Assembly (NCBI RefSeq): GCF_020735465.1
Contig: NZ_CP085935.1
Span: 1,612,001 to 1,676,000 of the forward strand
From: Collinsella stercoris DSM 13279
GTDB lineage: Bacteria; Actinomycetota; Coriobacteriia; Coriobacteriales; Coriobacteriaceae
DNA length: 64,000 nt
Direction: 5' to 3'
In this document: piece by piece, positions 24,904 through 34,147 of the stretch
Layout of the letters: each line of letters opens with the position of its first letter
Position numbering within the stretch: the stretch's first letter is position 1
Made by a program: the position numbers and the translations under genes
Notes under the pieces: model-generated
Databases searched by the model: none
Seen by the model: the letters and a program-made list of their open reading frames with translations, nothing else
What the model was told of the DNA's origin: nothing

Positions 24904-27423
24904 CTACTCGTTATCGCCTGCCGTCATCTGCGTGGCGCTCAGCGCACTCTCCATATTGGACGCGGCATCGGGCCAAACCCAATCGGTGAACGCGGGATGA
25001 TCGTAGCCCTCCTCGACGGCAAACTCGAACGCCTCGAGACGGAACGCCTCCCAGGCCTCGATCTGCCCGGCGTGCGCCGGATCGCAGCTCGCGGAGTCCA
25101 CCAGACGCAAAGCCTCGGCAGCGAGCGCCCAGCGATCCATGTTGTTCAGGCGCAGCATGTCGAACGGGGTGGTGGTGGAACCCTTCTCCTCATAGCCGTG
25201 GACACACCAGGCGTCATGACCGGGGCGCGCCCACACCAGGCGACGGATCGTGCCGGCATAGGCATGGAAGCAGAAGAGGACCGGCTTGTCGCCCGCACCG
25301 AAGAACTCGGCGAAGCGCTCATCGGAGATCGCCTGGTCGTTCTCGCAGGCGTTCTGAATCTTGAGCAGGTCGACCACGTTCACGAACCACACCTTGACGC
25401 CATGCTCGCGCAGCAGGTCCACGGCGGCGAGCGCCTCGAGCGTGGGGACGTCACCACACGTGGCGATCACCAGGTCGGCTTCTTCGAGGCTCGAAGCGGT
25501 GCTCGCCCACTCCCATGCGGCCAGCCCCTCGGCGAGCTCGGCACGGGCGTCGTCCACCGTCACGAACGTCGGCGCGGGCTGCTTGCCGCAGAAAATCGCG
25601 TTCACGCAGTCCGTCGACTGGTACACGCGCTCCGCAACCGCAAGCGCCATGTTGGCGTCGCACGGATAGTATGCGTTCACGACGTGAGTGTCGTTTGCCT
25701 TGTTGAGCAGGACGTCGATGAAGCCCGGATCCTGGTGAGAGAAGCCGTTGTGGTCCTGGCGCCACACGTGGCTTGAAAGCAGGATGTTCAGACCGGAGAT
25801 GGGAGCGCGCCACGGAATCTCGCGCTTAGTCGCCTCGAGCCACTTGCAGTGCTGATTCACCATGGAGTCGACGACGTGCACGAAGCTCTCGTAGCTCGAC
25901 CACACGCCATGACGGCCGGTGAGCACGTACGCCTCGAGAAAGCCCTCGCACTGGTGCTCGGAGAGCTGCTCGATTACTCGGCCGCTCGGGGCGAGCAGGT
26001 CATCGTTGTCGGCGTCGGCGTAGTGACCGGCGAGCCACTGCTTGCTCGTCGCGGCATAGCAGTCCTGCAGACGGTTGGACGCGGTCTCGTCGGGGCCGAA
26101 GATGCGGAAGTTGTCGTTTTTGGCAAGGACATCGGCGGTGTAGGCGCCAAACACGCGTGCCGCCTCGGTGGCGCCCCACCCGTGTCCCTTCTCCGCCACG
26201 GGGACCTCATGGGCATGGATATCGGGCAGCTCAAGCTCACGGCGGATTTTCCCGCCGTTCGCGTTGGGGTTGGCGCCGATGCGCAAGTCGCCCTTGGGCA
26301 TGAAGGCGGTCACATCCTCGCGAACCTGGCCTTCCGAGGTGAAGAGCTCCTCGGGGCCGTACGAGCGAAGCCAGGAACGGAGCACGCGGAAGTGCTCGTG
26401 GGTGTCGCGGGCATCGGCCAGCGGCACCTGATGCGCGCGCCAGGAGTCCTCGGTCTTCTTACCGTCGATATGCTTGGGACACGTCCACCCCTTGGGCGTG
26501 CGGAACACGATCATGGGGTACACGGGACGCGTCTCGTCACCCAGCTCGGCATTTGCTTTGATATCGCAGATCTCGCCGAAGACCACCTCGAGCTGCGCGG
26601 CGAAACGCGCGTGGATGGAGGCGTGCGACTCGTTGTCGAAGCCCGCCACAAAGAAGTGCGGCTTGTAGCCCATTCCCTCGAAGAACTTGGTAAGCTCCTC
26701 GTCCGAGATGCGCGCCAGGATGGTGGGGTTTGCGATCTTGTAGCCGTTGAGGTGCAGAATCGGCAGGACGATGCCGTCGGTCTTGGGGTTGACTAGCTTG
26801 TTGGACTGCCAGGAGGTGGCGAGCGCCGCGGTCTCGGCCTCACCGTCGCCCACCACGGCCACAGCCAGCAGACTCGGGTTGTCCATCACGGCACCGTATG
26901 CGTGGCTGAGGGTATAGCCCAGCTCGCCGCCCTCGTGAATGGAGCCCGGGGTCTCGGGCGCGAAGTGGCTCGGGATGCCACCTGGGTAGGAGAACTGGCG
27001 GAAGAACTTCTCAAGGCCAGCCTCGTCATCCGTGATGTCGGGACGGATCTCGCGGTACGTCCCGTCGAGTAGAGACTGTGCCGTTCCGGCAGGACCACCG
27101 TGGCCGGGGCCCATGAGGAAGATCGTGCTTTGGCCATGGTCGGCGATTAGGTGGTTCACGTGCCCGAACAAAAAGTTGATGCCCGGCGTGGTGCCCCAAT
27201 GGCCCACCAGGCGGTGCTTGACGTCCACACGGCCAAAGTCGCGCTTCTTACCCGTCTTGGCATCGGTCCAGTCCTCGCGCATCAGCGGGTTGGAGCGCAG
27301 GTAGATCTGTCCAACTGACAGGTAGTTAGCGCAACGCCAGTACTTATCCACGGCGGCGAGAGCATCTGCGCTCACTGGGTTCTCGAGTTTGGTCCACGGA
27401 GTGCCAATCACGGGCTGCGTCAT
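24904..27423 (-). CDS. xfp: Xylulose-5-phosphate/fructose-6-phosphate phosphoketolase
   Basis: Thiamine-diphosphate enzyme that splits xylulose 5-phosphate (and/or fructose 6-phosphate) with phosphate to acetyl phosphate plus glyceraldehyde 3-phosphate or erythrose 4-phosphate. This gives ATP through acetate kinase. The 839 residues match bacterial Xfp (about 800-830). Recognised segments are [18 protein letters not shown] near the N-terminus, [16 protein letters not shown] for cofactor binding and the [17 protein letters not shown] region. The start at 27423 has AGGAAGGG upstream. A long palindrome (27498-27527) in the promoter region suggests LacI-type control, and a lacI gene lies next upstream on the same strand. 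Confidence 0.95.
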   Translation of the reverse strand: MTQPVIGTPWTKLENPVSADALAAVDKYWRCANYLSVGQIYLRSNPLMREDWTDAKTGKKRDFGRVDVKHRLVGHWGTTPGINFLFGHVNHLIADHGQSTIFLMGPGHGGPAGTAQSLLDGTYREIRPDITDDEAGLEKFFRQFSYPGGIPSHFAPETPGSIHEGGELGYTLSHAYGAVMDNPSLLAVAVVGDGEAETAALATSWQSNKLVNPKTDGIVLPILHLNGYKIANPTILARISDEELTKFFEGMGYKPHFFVAGFDNESHASIHARFAAQLEVVFGEICDIKANAELGDETRPVYPMIVFRTPKGWTCPKHIDGKKTEDSWRAHQVPLADARDTHEHFRVLRSWLRSYGPEELFTSEGQVREDVTAFMPKGDLRIGANPNANGGKIRRELELPDIHAHEVPVAEKGHGWGATEAARVFGAYTADVLAKNDNFRIFGPDETASNRLQDCYAATSKQWLAGHYADADNDDLLAPSGRVIEQLSEHQCEGFLEAYVLTGRHGVWSSYESFVHVVDSMVNQHCKWLEATKREIPWRAPISGLNILLSSHVWRQDHNGFSHQDPGFIDVLLNKANDTHVVNAYYPCDANMALAVAERVYQSTDCVNAIFCGKQPAPTFVTVDDARAELAEGLAAWEWASTASSLEEADLVIATCGDVPTLEALAAVDLLREHGVKVWFVNVVDLLKIQNACENDQAISDERFAEFFGAGDKPVLFCFHAYAGTIRRLVWARPGHDAWCVHGYEEKGSTTTPFDMLRLNNMDRWALAAEALRLVDSASCDPAHAGQIEAWEAFRLEAFEFAVEEGYDHPAFTDWVWPDAASNMESALSATQMTAGDNE

Positions 27424-27953
27424 GGCTTTTCCCTTCCTACACGAAGCAGGCCAACACATCCCGCTCCTTTGATGTCTTTACCCGAGTGTAAACGCTAAAA
27501 CGTTTTATCGTTTGCGATAAAACGTTTCTTCTAAAAATATTCAATTTTGTTTACTACTGTTTATGCTGTTGAGTGAAATTGAGCACATCTAAACACAAGG
27601 CGCGGCACGCGCAATCGGACAAAGAGCTTTGGTATGCGTTTGACCCATGCAGATTGAGCAATCTCAAATATGTGTGGGGTTTATCCGTAACGATCAAGTA
27701 GCGCGGCTCATCCGAGCACAAAACCCCAGTTGGCATCCGGTCGAATTGGTGCTCTACTCACCGTGCCAGATTAAAGCCCGCACATATTAATTACTAACAC
27801 CCCAGCCAGTCGGTCGAACAGCCGCCCAGCCCACCGGCCATTCTCCTCCGGCGCCGCTGGCATGGATTTTGCCATCGGCGCCGGGAGCGAACGGCAGGAG
27901 AGGGCAGGCAGCCCGTGCGGAGAAGTTTCTCCTACGCAACTTGCAGGAAAGGC
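27424..27953. other. Control region upstream of xfp, no gene
   Basis: About 530 AT-rich bases lie between lacI and xfp. They contain the operator palindrome at 27498-27527 and a loose TGGGGTTT/AAACCCCA inverted repeat (about 27676-27729). A 60-codon open frame has no ribosome binding site and is not called. Confidence 0.5.
27498..27527 (-). promoter_or_regulatory. Palindromic operator before xfp
   Basis: AAACGTTTTATCG (27498-27510) and CGATAAAACGTTT (27515-27527) are perfect 13-base arms around TTTG. It begins 75 bases upstream of the xfp start codon. AAACGTTT-type cores are typical of LacI/CcpA-family operators, so the adjacent LacI protein is a candidate binder. Confidence 0.65.
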
Positions 27954-28973
27954 TCAGCGATCGAGCGGCGCAACGCTCGCCTGGCACACCAGGCGCGGAG
28001 CCAAAACACGGTCCTCAAACTCGTGCCCATCATGCTCGTTCACGCGCTTGAGTAGCAATTCCATCGCATTGTCCGCAAGCTTTGAAACGTTTTGCTCGAT
28101 GGCGGTCAGCGCCGGCTCAAACAGCGCGTCGGCAGCGGAGTTGTCGTAGCTTACAAGCGAATAGTCGCGAGGCACACGCTTCCCGTGCGCGAACAGGCAT
28201 TTGAGCGCACCCAAGGCGATGTTGTCGGAACTCGCGAAAATCGCGGTCGCATCGCTCTCGAGCACGCGCTCCGTCGCCGCGGCGCCATCGGCAATGTAGT
28301 AGTCGCTCTCGAACACGAGAGCGTCATCGGCCGCGACCCCGTGCGACTCGAGCGCCCGGCGATATCCCGTCATGCGCGCGCGACCGGTGTTCGACGACGT
28401 GTTGACCAGGCACGCTATACGCGTATGCCCGTGCTGCAGCAGGCAATCCGTCGCCAAAAAGCCACCGAGCTCGCTGTCAAAACGCACGCGGTCGCAAGCG
28501 ACACCGTCAATAAAACGGTCGACCATCACCAAGGGCACGGGCAGCGTGGACAGGCTCTCGACAAGTTGCTCATCGGCATCGATCTCATGAGCGGTCACCA
28601 AAATCAAGCCGTCCACACCGCGATTGACCAGCAAGCGCACAAGCTCGTCCTCGTGCTCGGAGGACACATCAGAGTTCATGATGAATAGCGCATAACCGTG
28701 CTCGCGACAGCGAATCTCAAGGTTGCGCGCAAGCGACGAGAAGAAGCGGCTCTCGATGTTGGGGACGATCAGGCCAAACGTGCGGGACTGTTGCATCACG
28801 AGGCTGCGGGCGATCTGATTGGGAACGTAGCGTTTGCGCGCGGCGACCTCCTTGATGCGCCGGCGGTTCTCCTCGGAGATGCGGCAGGGCCGGTCGTTGA
28901 GAACGAGCGACACGGCTGAGGGGGACAGGCCGACTTCCTGCGCGATTTCCTTGAGCGTCACCTTGGCGGCCAT
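27954..28973 (-). CDS. LacI-family transcriptional regulator
   Basis: A 339-residue regulator with an N-terminal helix-turn-helix (VTLKEIAQEVGLSPSAVSLVLND, about residues 5-27), hinge helix, and periplasmic-binding-protein-like sugar sensor domain. The start at 28973 has GGGAGGGAAT upstream. It lies last in the MFS, hydrolase and ROK kinase gene row, but a terminator hairpin ends just before its ribosome binding site. Likely targets are that operon and the xfp promoter palindrome. The effector is unknown. Confidence 0.9.
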   Translation of the reverse strand: MAAKVTLKEIAQEVGLSPSAVSLVLNDRPCRISEENRRRIKEVAARKRYVPNQIARSLVMQQSRTFGLIVPNIESRFFSSLARNLEIRCREHGYALFIMNSDVSSEHEDELVRLLVNRGVDGLILVTAHEIDADEQLVESLSTLPVPLVMVDRFIDGVACDRVRFDSELGGFLATDCLLQHGHTRIACLVNTSSNTGRARMTGYRRALESHGVAADDALVFESDYYIADGAAATERVLESDATAIFASSDNIALGALKCLFAHGKRVPRDYSLVSYDNSAADALFEPALTAIEQNVSKLADNAMELLLKRVNEHDGHEFEDRVLAPRLVCQASVAPLDR

Positions 28974-28984
28974 ATTCCCTCCCG

Positions 28985-29020
28985 TAAAAAAGACGGGCGT
29001 CGGCACATGCCGACGCCCGT
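28985..29020 (-). terminator. Terminator directly ahead of lacI
   Basis: ACGGGCGTCGGCA and TGCCGACGCCCGT (28993-29005 and 29008-29020) form a perfect 13-bp stem. On the minus strand it is followed by a run of six T. The lacI start codon is only 12 bases beyond the T-run, so lacI mRNA arises by read-through, or from a promoter inside the hairpin as a leaderless or short-leader transcript. Confidence 0.85.
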
Positions 29021-29102
29021 TGCAATATTGCCGCACATACACGACTTGGTCAACGGCTTTACCACTGAACGGTCGGTCGCACGCCCCGCACGGTCGCTAC
29101 GC

Positions 29103-29165
29103 CTACGCGAGCGGTTCGAGGATCACCAGCGCGTCGTGGCCGAAGGGATGCTGCCCTACGCGCGT
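29103..29165 (-). pseudogene. Fossil 3' end of a DUF4038 glycoside hydrolase gene
   Basis: Positions 29118-29165 match 35709-35756, the end of the DUF4038 hydrolase gene, at 47 of 48 bases. In frame it reads TRVGQHPFGHDALVILEP and stops at 29103. The intact gene reads TRVEQHPFGHDALVILKP at the same place. Only the tail remains, directly after the ROK kinase gene. Confidence 0.8.
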
Positions 29166-29180
29166 TGAGCCAACAGCACG

Positions 29181-30098
29181 CTAAGACTGCGCCAGACGCA
29201 TCGCGCCCTGAACGGCACCGTACAGGTTGGCGTCGTTACCGAGCTGAGCGGCGACCACGTTGGGCCTCGGAAACCCGGCGAGCGGACCCGCGAAGCCCGA
29301 GAGCGCGACTTCCATCTGCCTCTCGAGTGCCTCCATGAGCTCGGGGTGGCAGCTGATACCGCCCGCGATGGCGAACACGTCCGGATCAAGAACGGCCTGG
29401 AGGTTGAGCAGCATGTTGTCGAACATGAGCGCGTAGCGATCGAGCCCGCGCCGTGCGGCCTCGTCGCCCGCGGCGACCCACTCGAACGCCCTGCGCCCGT
29501 CCACCGTGCCGTCGTCCTCCATGCCCTTTTCGGAGAGCATGAGGGCCACCAGCGTGCGCCAGCTACCCGTCCCGCCGAAGATATTCCCCATGGAGACCGG
29601 CGCCTGCGCGTCGTTGCGGATGAAGCTGAACTCGCCCGCGAATCCGTTGGCGCCGCGCAGGACCCTGCCGTCCACGACGATGCCGCCGCCGATGCCCGTC
29701 CCGATCGCGAGCACAACGCCCGTGGAGGCGCCGCGCAGGGCGCCCGCGGCGTACTCGCCCAGAGCGCAGCACTTGCCGTCGTTGTCCACGGCGACCGGCA
29801 TGTCGAAGCGCTCGCGCAGCAGTCTGCCCACTGGGCAACCGTCCATATAGGCGAGCGCACCGCCCCGATGGATCACGCCGTCCGGATCCCCCTCGTAAAT
29901 GCCTCCGGGGGCGCTCACGCCAATCGCCCGGACACGGTCCGCGTACGGCTCGACGATCTCCATGAGGGTCGAGACCGCCTCTTCCGCAGTGGAGAAATCC
30001 GTTGGGATAGACCCACGCTCGCGAATGGAGAAATCTTCTCCGAGGACCGCCCACTTAACGCTCGTCCCGCCGATATCAATACCAAAAAACTCGTCCAT
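29181..30098 (-). CDS. ROK-family sugar kinase
   Basis: Probably phosphorylates a sugar released by the hydrolases of this operon. The 305-residue protein has an N-terminal phosphate loop FFGIDIGGTSVKWAVL, the sugar-binding VDNDGKCCALGE, and AIGTGIGGGIV. The CxCGxxGC zinc motif found in many ROK kinases is absent. ATG at 30098 is chosen because GAAGGAAAAAGGG lies directly before it; an ATG five codons upstream has none. It follows the MFS and DUF5060-type hydrolase genes on the same strand with 102 bases between. Confidence 0.88.
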   Translation of the reverse strand: MDEFFGIDIGGTSVKWAVLGEDFSIRERGSIPTDFSTAEEAVSTLMEIVEPYADRVRAIGVSAPGGIYEGDPDGVIHRGGALAYMDGCPVGRLLRERFDMPVAVDNDGKCCALGEYAAGALRGASTGVVLAIGTGIGGGIVVDGRVLRGANGFAGEFSFIRNDAQAPVSMGNIFGGTGSWRTLVALMLSEKGMEDDGTVDGRRAFEWVAAGDEAARRGLDRYALMFDNMLLNLQAVLDPDVFAIAGGISCHPELMEALERQMEVALSGFAGPLAGFPRPNVVAAQLGNDANLYGAVQGAMRLAQS

Positions 30099-30200
30099 CC
30101 CTTTTTCCTTCATCTACATGCCGCCCGTGTAAGACGTGCGGCCACCGTGCGAGCGCGCAATGCGGCCGAACGGGGGCAACCTCGAGTCGAGGCAGTACGG

Positions 30201-31736
30201 CTACTCCGCCTTGACCGTGCGCACGCGCAACATCATGTACTGACGGCTGGGCAGATCGATTCGGAACGCACCCTCAAACTCCTGCGGCAGGGTCTCGACG
30301 GTCATGTTCCACGTGTCGATAACGTCAACCTGGTAGCGCTTGCCCTCGTCTCCGGTGAACTCACGATACGCCGGGCGGAAGAAGCCGAAGTACATGAGGA
30401 CGTCATCGGTGCCCTTGCCCATGGAATCGGCCATGCACGTCACGTCCCAGGTGAAGGTCCCGTCAATCACGCCGATCTCGTCGGGAACCCAATCCATTCC
30501 ACTCGGCAGCGACTCCATGTAGGAGCGGCAAAACGCAATACGCTCGGGAGAGTCGCCGTACAGCTTGCCGCCATGCGCCCACCAGAGCTTGGGTCCGCGG
30601 TCGACAAAAGTCTCGCCGTGGGTCACATAGCCACCGCGCAAGCAGCCCTCCCAGAACCGACGAACCTCTTCCTCGGCGGTGAGGTTGCCCCAGCCCCAGT
30701 TGATGTTGCCCTCGTAACCAGCCTCGTCAACGATCACCGGCTTACCGTACTGGGCGCGCAAGTCGACCACGCACTCGGCGGTGCGCTGCAAATCGCAGCG
30801 CTGCCAGCTCACATGGGTGATCCAGGGATGGCTATGGTCGAAGATCTCGCGGCAGTTGTGGATTGAGCGCAGGTGGCCGTACGGGTCGTTGGCCATGACG
30901 ATGCGAGCGTACAGGTCCCAATCCTCCGCCGGCTTCCAGGGCAGGAGATCCCATTCGTTCGCGAGGCTCCACCACACGTTCTTGTAGGCGGCAAGGCGAC
31001 GCACCGCATACGTGAGATAGAAAACGTCCTCATCCTTGGTCATGCGGGAGAAGCCCCAGTCCTCGGGCTTGTCATACGGGTGCAGCAGGATAATATCCGC
31101 CTGGATGCCAAGCTCGTCGAGCTGGGCGATGCGCTTCTCCAGGTTCTCCCAAAACGGCTCGTAGAACTTGGTATGGTCGAACGCCCCCTTGGAGCCCTCG
31201 AACGCGTACATCGCCGGATCCTCCACGTTGTAGTCGTAGAACTTGGGGAAGATGCACATGCGGATCTTGTTGAACGGGGCGTGGGACAAGGTCTCGAGCG
31301 TCTGCTCTTGAAGCTCCTCATCCTGATTGGTCCACGCGTAGCACGTGGTACCAAAGGGCAGGTAGCGCGTACCGTCCTCATAGGCAAAGGTGAAGTCGTT
31401 CTCCGTGCTGAACGGGGCCTCGCGCGGCAGGACGTCGCGGGCACGAAGCACGCGACCATGGTTGTCCCCGCTCGCCGGCGTCACCTCGAACGAGCCCTGT
31501 ACTCCGTTGAGGGCGGAGTCGCTGGAATGCGTGGCGTAGTTCCACGCGCCAGCGCTTCCGGGCATGAAATTGACCCCATAGGTGCCATCACCCTTGTAGA
31601 ATCCGGGCACGTCCACGGCATCCCCGCCGTCAGCGCGTTCGAAACGAGCGCCAAACGTCACGTCGACATATGGATTGCCTTCAGCGGTGCCCTCAAGCTC
31701 CACGCTGAAGACCTTATATTGCTCTACAGACTTCAT
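30201..31736 (-). CDS. DUF5060/DUF4038/DUF5605-type glycoside hydrolase
   Basis: A 511-residue intracellular enzyme (no signal peptide) with an N-terminal beta-sandwich (about 1-95) of DUF5060 type. A TIM-barrel part of DUF4038/GH140-like type follows, with CYAWTNQ, FNKIRMCIFPKFY, VWWSLANEWD and PVIVDEAGYEG. A small C-terminal beta domain ends the protein. The acid/base and nucleophile are probably the glutamates in LANEWD and VDEAGYEG. Families of this type act on plant-glycan side chains; GH140 includes apiosidases. Substrate is taken up by the adjacent MFS carrier and phosphorylated by the ROK kinase. GGGAGG precedes the start at 31736. Confidence 0.82.
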   Translation of the reverse strand: MKSVEQYKVFSVELEGTAEGNPYVDVTFGARFERADGGDAVDVPGFYKGDGTYGVNFMPGSAGAWNYATHSSDSALNGVQGSFEVTPASGDNHGRVLRARDVLPREAPFSTENDFTFAYEDGTRYLPFGTTCYAWTNQDEELQEQTLETLSHAPFNKIRMCIFPKFYDYNVEDPAMYAFEGSKGAFDHTKFYEPFWENLEKRIAQLDELGIQADIILLHPYDKPEDWGFSRMTKDEDVFYLTYAVRRLAAYKNVWWSLANEWDLLPWKPAEDWDLYARIVMANDPYGHLRSIHNCREIFDHSHPWITHVSWQRCDLQRTAECVVDLRAQYGKPVIVDEAGYEGNINWGWGNLTAEEEVRRFWEGCLRGGYVTHGETFVDRGPKLWWAHGGKLYGDSPERIAFCRSYMESLPSGMDWVPDEIGVIDGTFTWDVTCMADSMGKGTDDVLMYFGFFRPAYREFTGDEGKRYQVDVIDTWNMTVETLPQEFEGAFRIDLPSRQYMMLRVRTVKAE

Positions 31737-31813
31737 GGTTTCCTCCCATTTTGGAATGATCAATCTACAGGCGCCCGGGGCTACCTTGAGCTCCCCGGGC
31801 GTATCTCCAGGAT

Positions 31814-33109
31814 TTACTTGACGCCCTTGATGAGCGCGATGAAGACGAAGCCAACCACGACAAGAACGATCGCGACGGGGAAGGCCATGAAGTAGGAGCC
31901 GGTGGCGACCACGATGGACGATGTGACAATGGGTCCAAGAATCTGGCCGATGGTGTTGGCTATGTTCAAGATGCCGAGATCCTTGCCAGCTTCTTCCTTG
32001 CTTGGGAGAACGTCAACGTTCAGCGCTTGGTCAACGGAGGAGTAGATGCCGTAGCCCAGACCGGCGAGCAGTGCGAAACCGTACATGCCCATGACGGACT
32101 TGAGGATCCACGGCGCGGCGATGCCAACGGCGATAAGCAAGGTGGCGACCGCGATGATGGGCTTACGCGCGCCGATCTTGTCGGATATGGCGCCCGATGT
32201 CAGTGAGGAGATGAGGGAGACCACCATGATCACAACGGACATGGAAGACAGAACCGCTCCCGCCTCGGCAACGGGCAAGCCGATGTACTTCTCGAGAATG
32301 TAGAGCTGGTAGCCATTGACGCAGAAGTAGCCAAAGATGAGGAGCAGACGACCGACCAGGGCAAGGTAGAAGTTGCGGCAGTTCTTGGTGGGCGGAACGA
32401 ACATCTTGAGGAGCGAGACGAGGTTCAGCTCCTCCTTCTTCTCGCCATCCGCCAGCGCGGCAGACTTCTCACGAGGCCAGATGATGATGGCGAGGATGCC
32501 GGTGAGCAACCAGGAGACCGTGCCGATCACAAAACCGGGGACCGGGTTGGAGAGGAACTGCGTGCCGATGATGGTACCGACGGACTGACCGGCGGTGGCA
32601 CCGCCGCCGTAAAACGCCGAGAGCGTGCCGCGCTTATTGAGCGGGATGCGGTCGGACAGCACCGCCACGGCGGGCGCAAGCATGCAGTTCAGACCGATCT
32701 GGAGGACGCACCACGACGCGACGATCATGGGAAGTGTGGTGGCAACCGAAGTGCTCCAGAACGCGGCACCGCAGATGAAGCCGCCCACCACGATGAACGG
32801 CGTGCGCTTGCCAAAGCGAGAGTGGCAGTGGTCGGAAAGGGCGCCGAACACGAGGTTCGACACGAGCGCGAACACGGAACCGACGGAGTTCATGGTCGCC
32901 AGAATCGCCTCGGGCTGACCGATTCCCAAACCGTTAAAGCGCTCGGGGAACAATACGTTCGAGCCGATTGTGCCGGACATCATCCACATGACGCCGAAGA
33001 TGATGAAACCGATCATGAAGCGCCATGTCTCCGTTTTCGGCATGGGCTTTCCCGTGTCGGGGGCAATGACATTCTCGTCAAACGTCGCTGTTGCTGTCTG
33101 CTGGGCCAT
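31814..33109 (-). CDS. MFS sugar transporter (GPH/SLC45-like)
   Basis: A 431-residue carrier with about twelve membrane segments. The loop motif GALSDHCHSRFGKRTPFI between helices 2 and 3 is typical of glycoside-pentoside-hexuronide or sucrose-type MFS carriers. It probably imports the glycoside used by the next two genes. Start at 33109 follows AGGGAG. It is the first gene of the MFS, hydrolase and ROK row. Its promoter region holds two copies of a TetR-type operator shared with the divergent tetR gene. Confidence 0.87.
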   Translation of the reverse strand: MAQQTATATFDENVIAPDTGKPMPKTETWRFMIGFIIFGVMWMMSGTIGSNVLFPERFNGLGIGQPEAILATMNSVGSVFALVSNLVFGALSDHCHSRFGKRTPFIVVGGFICGAAFWSTSVATTLPMIVASWCVLQIGLNCMLAPAVAVLSDRIPLNKRGTLSAFYGGGATAGQSVGTIIGTQFLSNPVPGFVIGTVSWLLTGILAIIIWPREKSAALADGEKKEELNLVSLLKMFVPPTKNCRNFYLALVGRLLLIFGYFCVNGYQLYILEKYIGLPVAEAGAVLSSMSVVIMVVSLISSLTSGAISDKIGARKPIIAVATLLIAVGIAAPWILKSVMGMYGFALLAGLGYGIYSSVDQALNVDVLPSKEEAGKDLGILNIANTIGQILGPIVTSSIVVATGSYFMAFPVAIVLVVVGFVFIALIKGVK

Positions 33110-33235
33110 GAGATTGGCTCCCTTCGAAGTGGTGATGCGCAAAAGGAGGCGCACCCTCGAAGCCACAAGGAGGGGTTCTGCCTTGGATTCGAGGACGATC
33201 GGGAGAGAGGTTGCGATCTGGGATGCGCCAGCACG

Positions 33236-33257
33236 TTACTTACTGAGTACTAAGTAA
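33236..33257. promoter_or_regulatory. TetR-type operator, site 1
   Basis: TTACTTA-N8-TAAGTAA forms a 22-base palindrome between the divergent MFS and tetR genes. A second site lies 43 bases away at 33279-33300 in inverted orientation. Confidence 0.75.
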
Positions 33258-33278
33258 CTTGTTATCTGCATAGTAAGG

Positions 33279-33300
33279 TTACTTAGTACTCAGTAAGTAC
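33279..33300. promoter_or_regulatory. TetR-type operator, site 2
   Basis: TTACTTA-N8-TAAGTAC is the inverted copy of site 1, matching it at 21 of 22 positions. The 43-base spacing is close to four helical turns, so both dimers would bind the same face of the DNA. Confidence 0.75.
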
Positions 33301-33449
33301 TTATCTCTGCAAGCGGTATGAATCCCTAGGTGAACGGCATATGCTCTCCACGAAAGCAGAGTGCGGCGTCAACCATTCGCACGAATTTCAGCTAGCATTG
33401 GGAGGGCGCGGGCATATTCCCACCCGCGCCCACTTGAGGAGAACCACGA

Positions 33450-34097
33450 ATGACCGAAACATCCCCCAAAAAATCTGTGCGCACCGCAGCGAAGCGCAGC
33501 GTCGCCGCACAGGAACGCCTCGACCAAATCGTCCAGGCTGCCGTCCGCCTTATCAACGAGCGCGGCTACACCGGCATGTCCCTCCAGGCGGTCGCCGATG
33601 CCGTAGGCATTAGTCAGCCCGGCGTCTTGCATTACGTGGGCAGCAAGCACGGACTGCTCCTAGAAGTGATCCGACACTACTACGATCGCTGCTCATCGGC
33701 CGATGACTATGTTTCGCTCTTTGCACCCGGCGGGGCCCTCGAGGGACAGCAGCCGAAAATCCCCGAGTACTGCCGCCTCGTCGTTGCCGAGAACAACAAC
33801 CAGCCGGAACTCGTCATGCTGTTCCAAACGCTTAACACCGAGGGCATGAGCACGGCGAGCCCAATGCACGACTACTTCAATAAGCGCTCGAAGAACATCA
33901 CCGACCCGGAGCAGAAGATTGCATGGAGCGTGCCGGAGGGGGTCAACGCGCACGACACGTTCTCCTGCGCCATGGCGGCGATGTACGGCCTTGAGGGGCG
34001 CTGGGTTGCCCGTCCGGATGAAATCGACTATCCCGCAGAATGGGCCAAATTCGAGGACGTTCTCTTCCCCCTCCCCTTATGGGAGGGTTATCGATAA
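33450..34097 (+). CDS. TetR-family transcriptional regulator
   Basis: A 215-residue repressor-type protein. After a basic N-terminal tail, residues about 22-70 form the TetR DNA-binding domain (LDQIVQAAVRLINERGYTGMSLQAVADAVGISQPGVLHYVGSKHGLL). The rest is a ligand-binding helical domain. It is divergent from the MFS, hydrolase and ROK operon, and the two palindromes at 33236 and 33279 between them are its likely binding sites. TGAGGAG lies upstream of the ATG. Confidence 0.9.
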   Translation: MTETSPKKSVRTAAKRSVAAQERLDQIVQAAVRLINERGYTGMSLQAVADAVGISQPGVLHYVGSKHGLLLEVIRHYYDRCSSADDYVSLFAPGGALEGQQPKIPEYCRLVVAENNNQPELVMLFQTLNTEGMSTASPMHDYFNKRSKNITDPEQKIAWSVPEGVNAHDTFSCAMAAMYGLEGRWVARPDEIDYPAEWAKFEDVLFPLPLWEGYR

Positions 34098-34147
34098 CGG
34101 CGCGGTAACTTTTCGCAACATCGAAATCGGCAGAAATTGAGTTAACT

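Noticed and set aside
29060..29180. tRNA-like GGTTCGAGGATC segment near 29113
   Set aside because: It is part of the fossil hydrolase tail, and no acceptor stem or anticodon arm can be formed.
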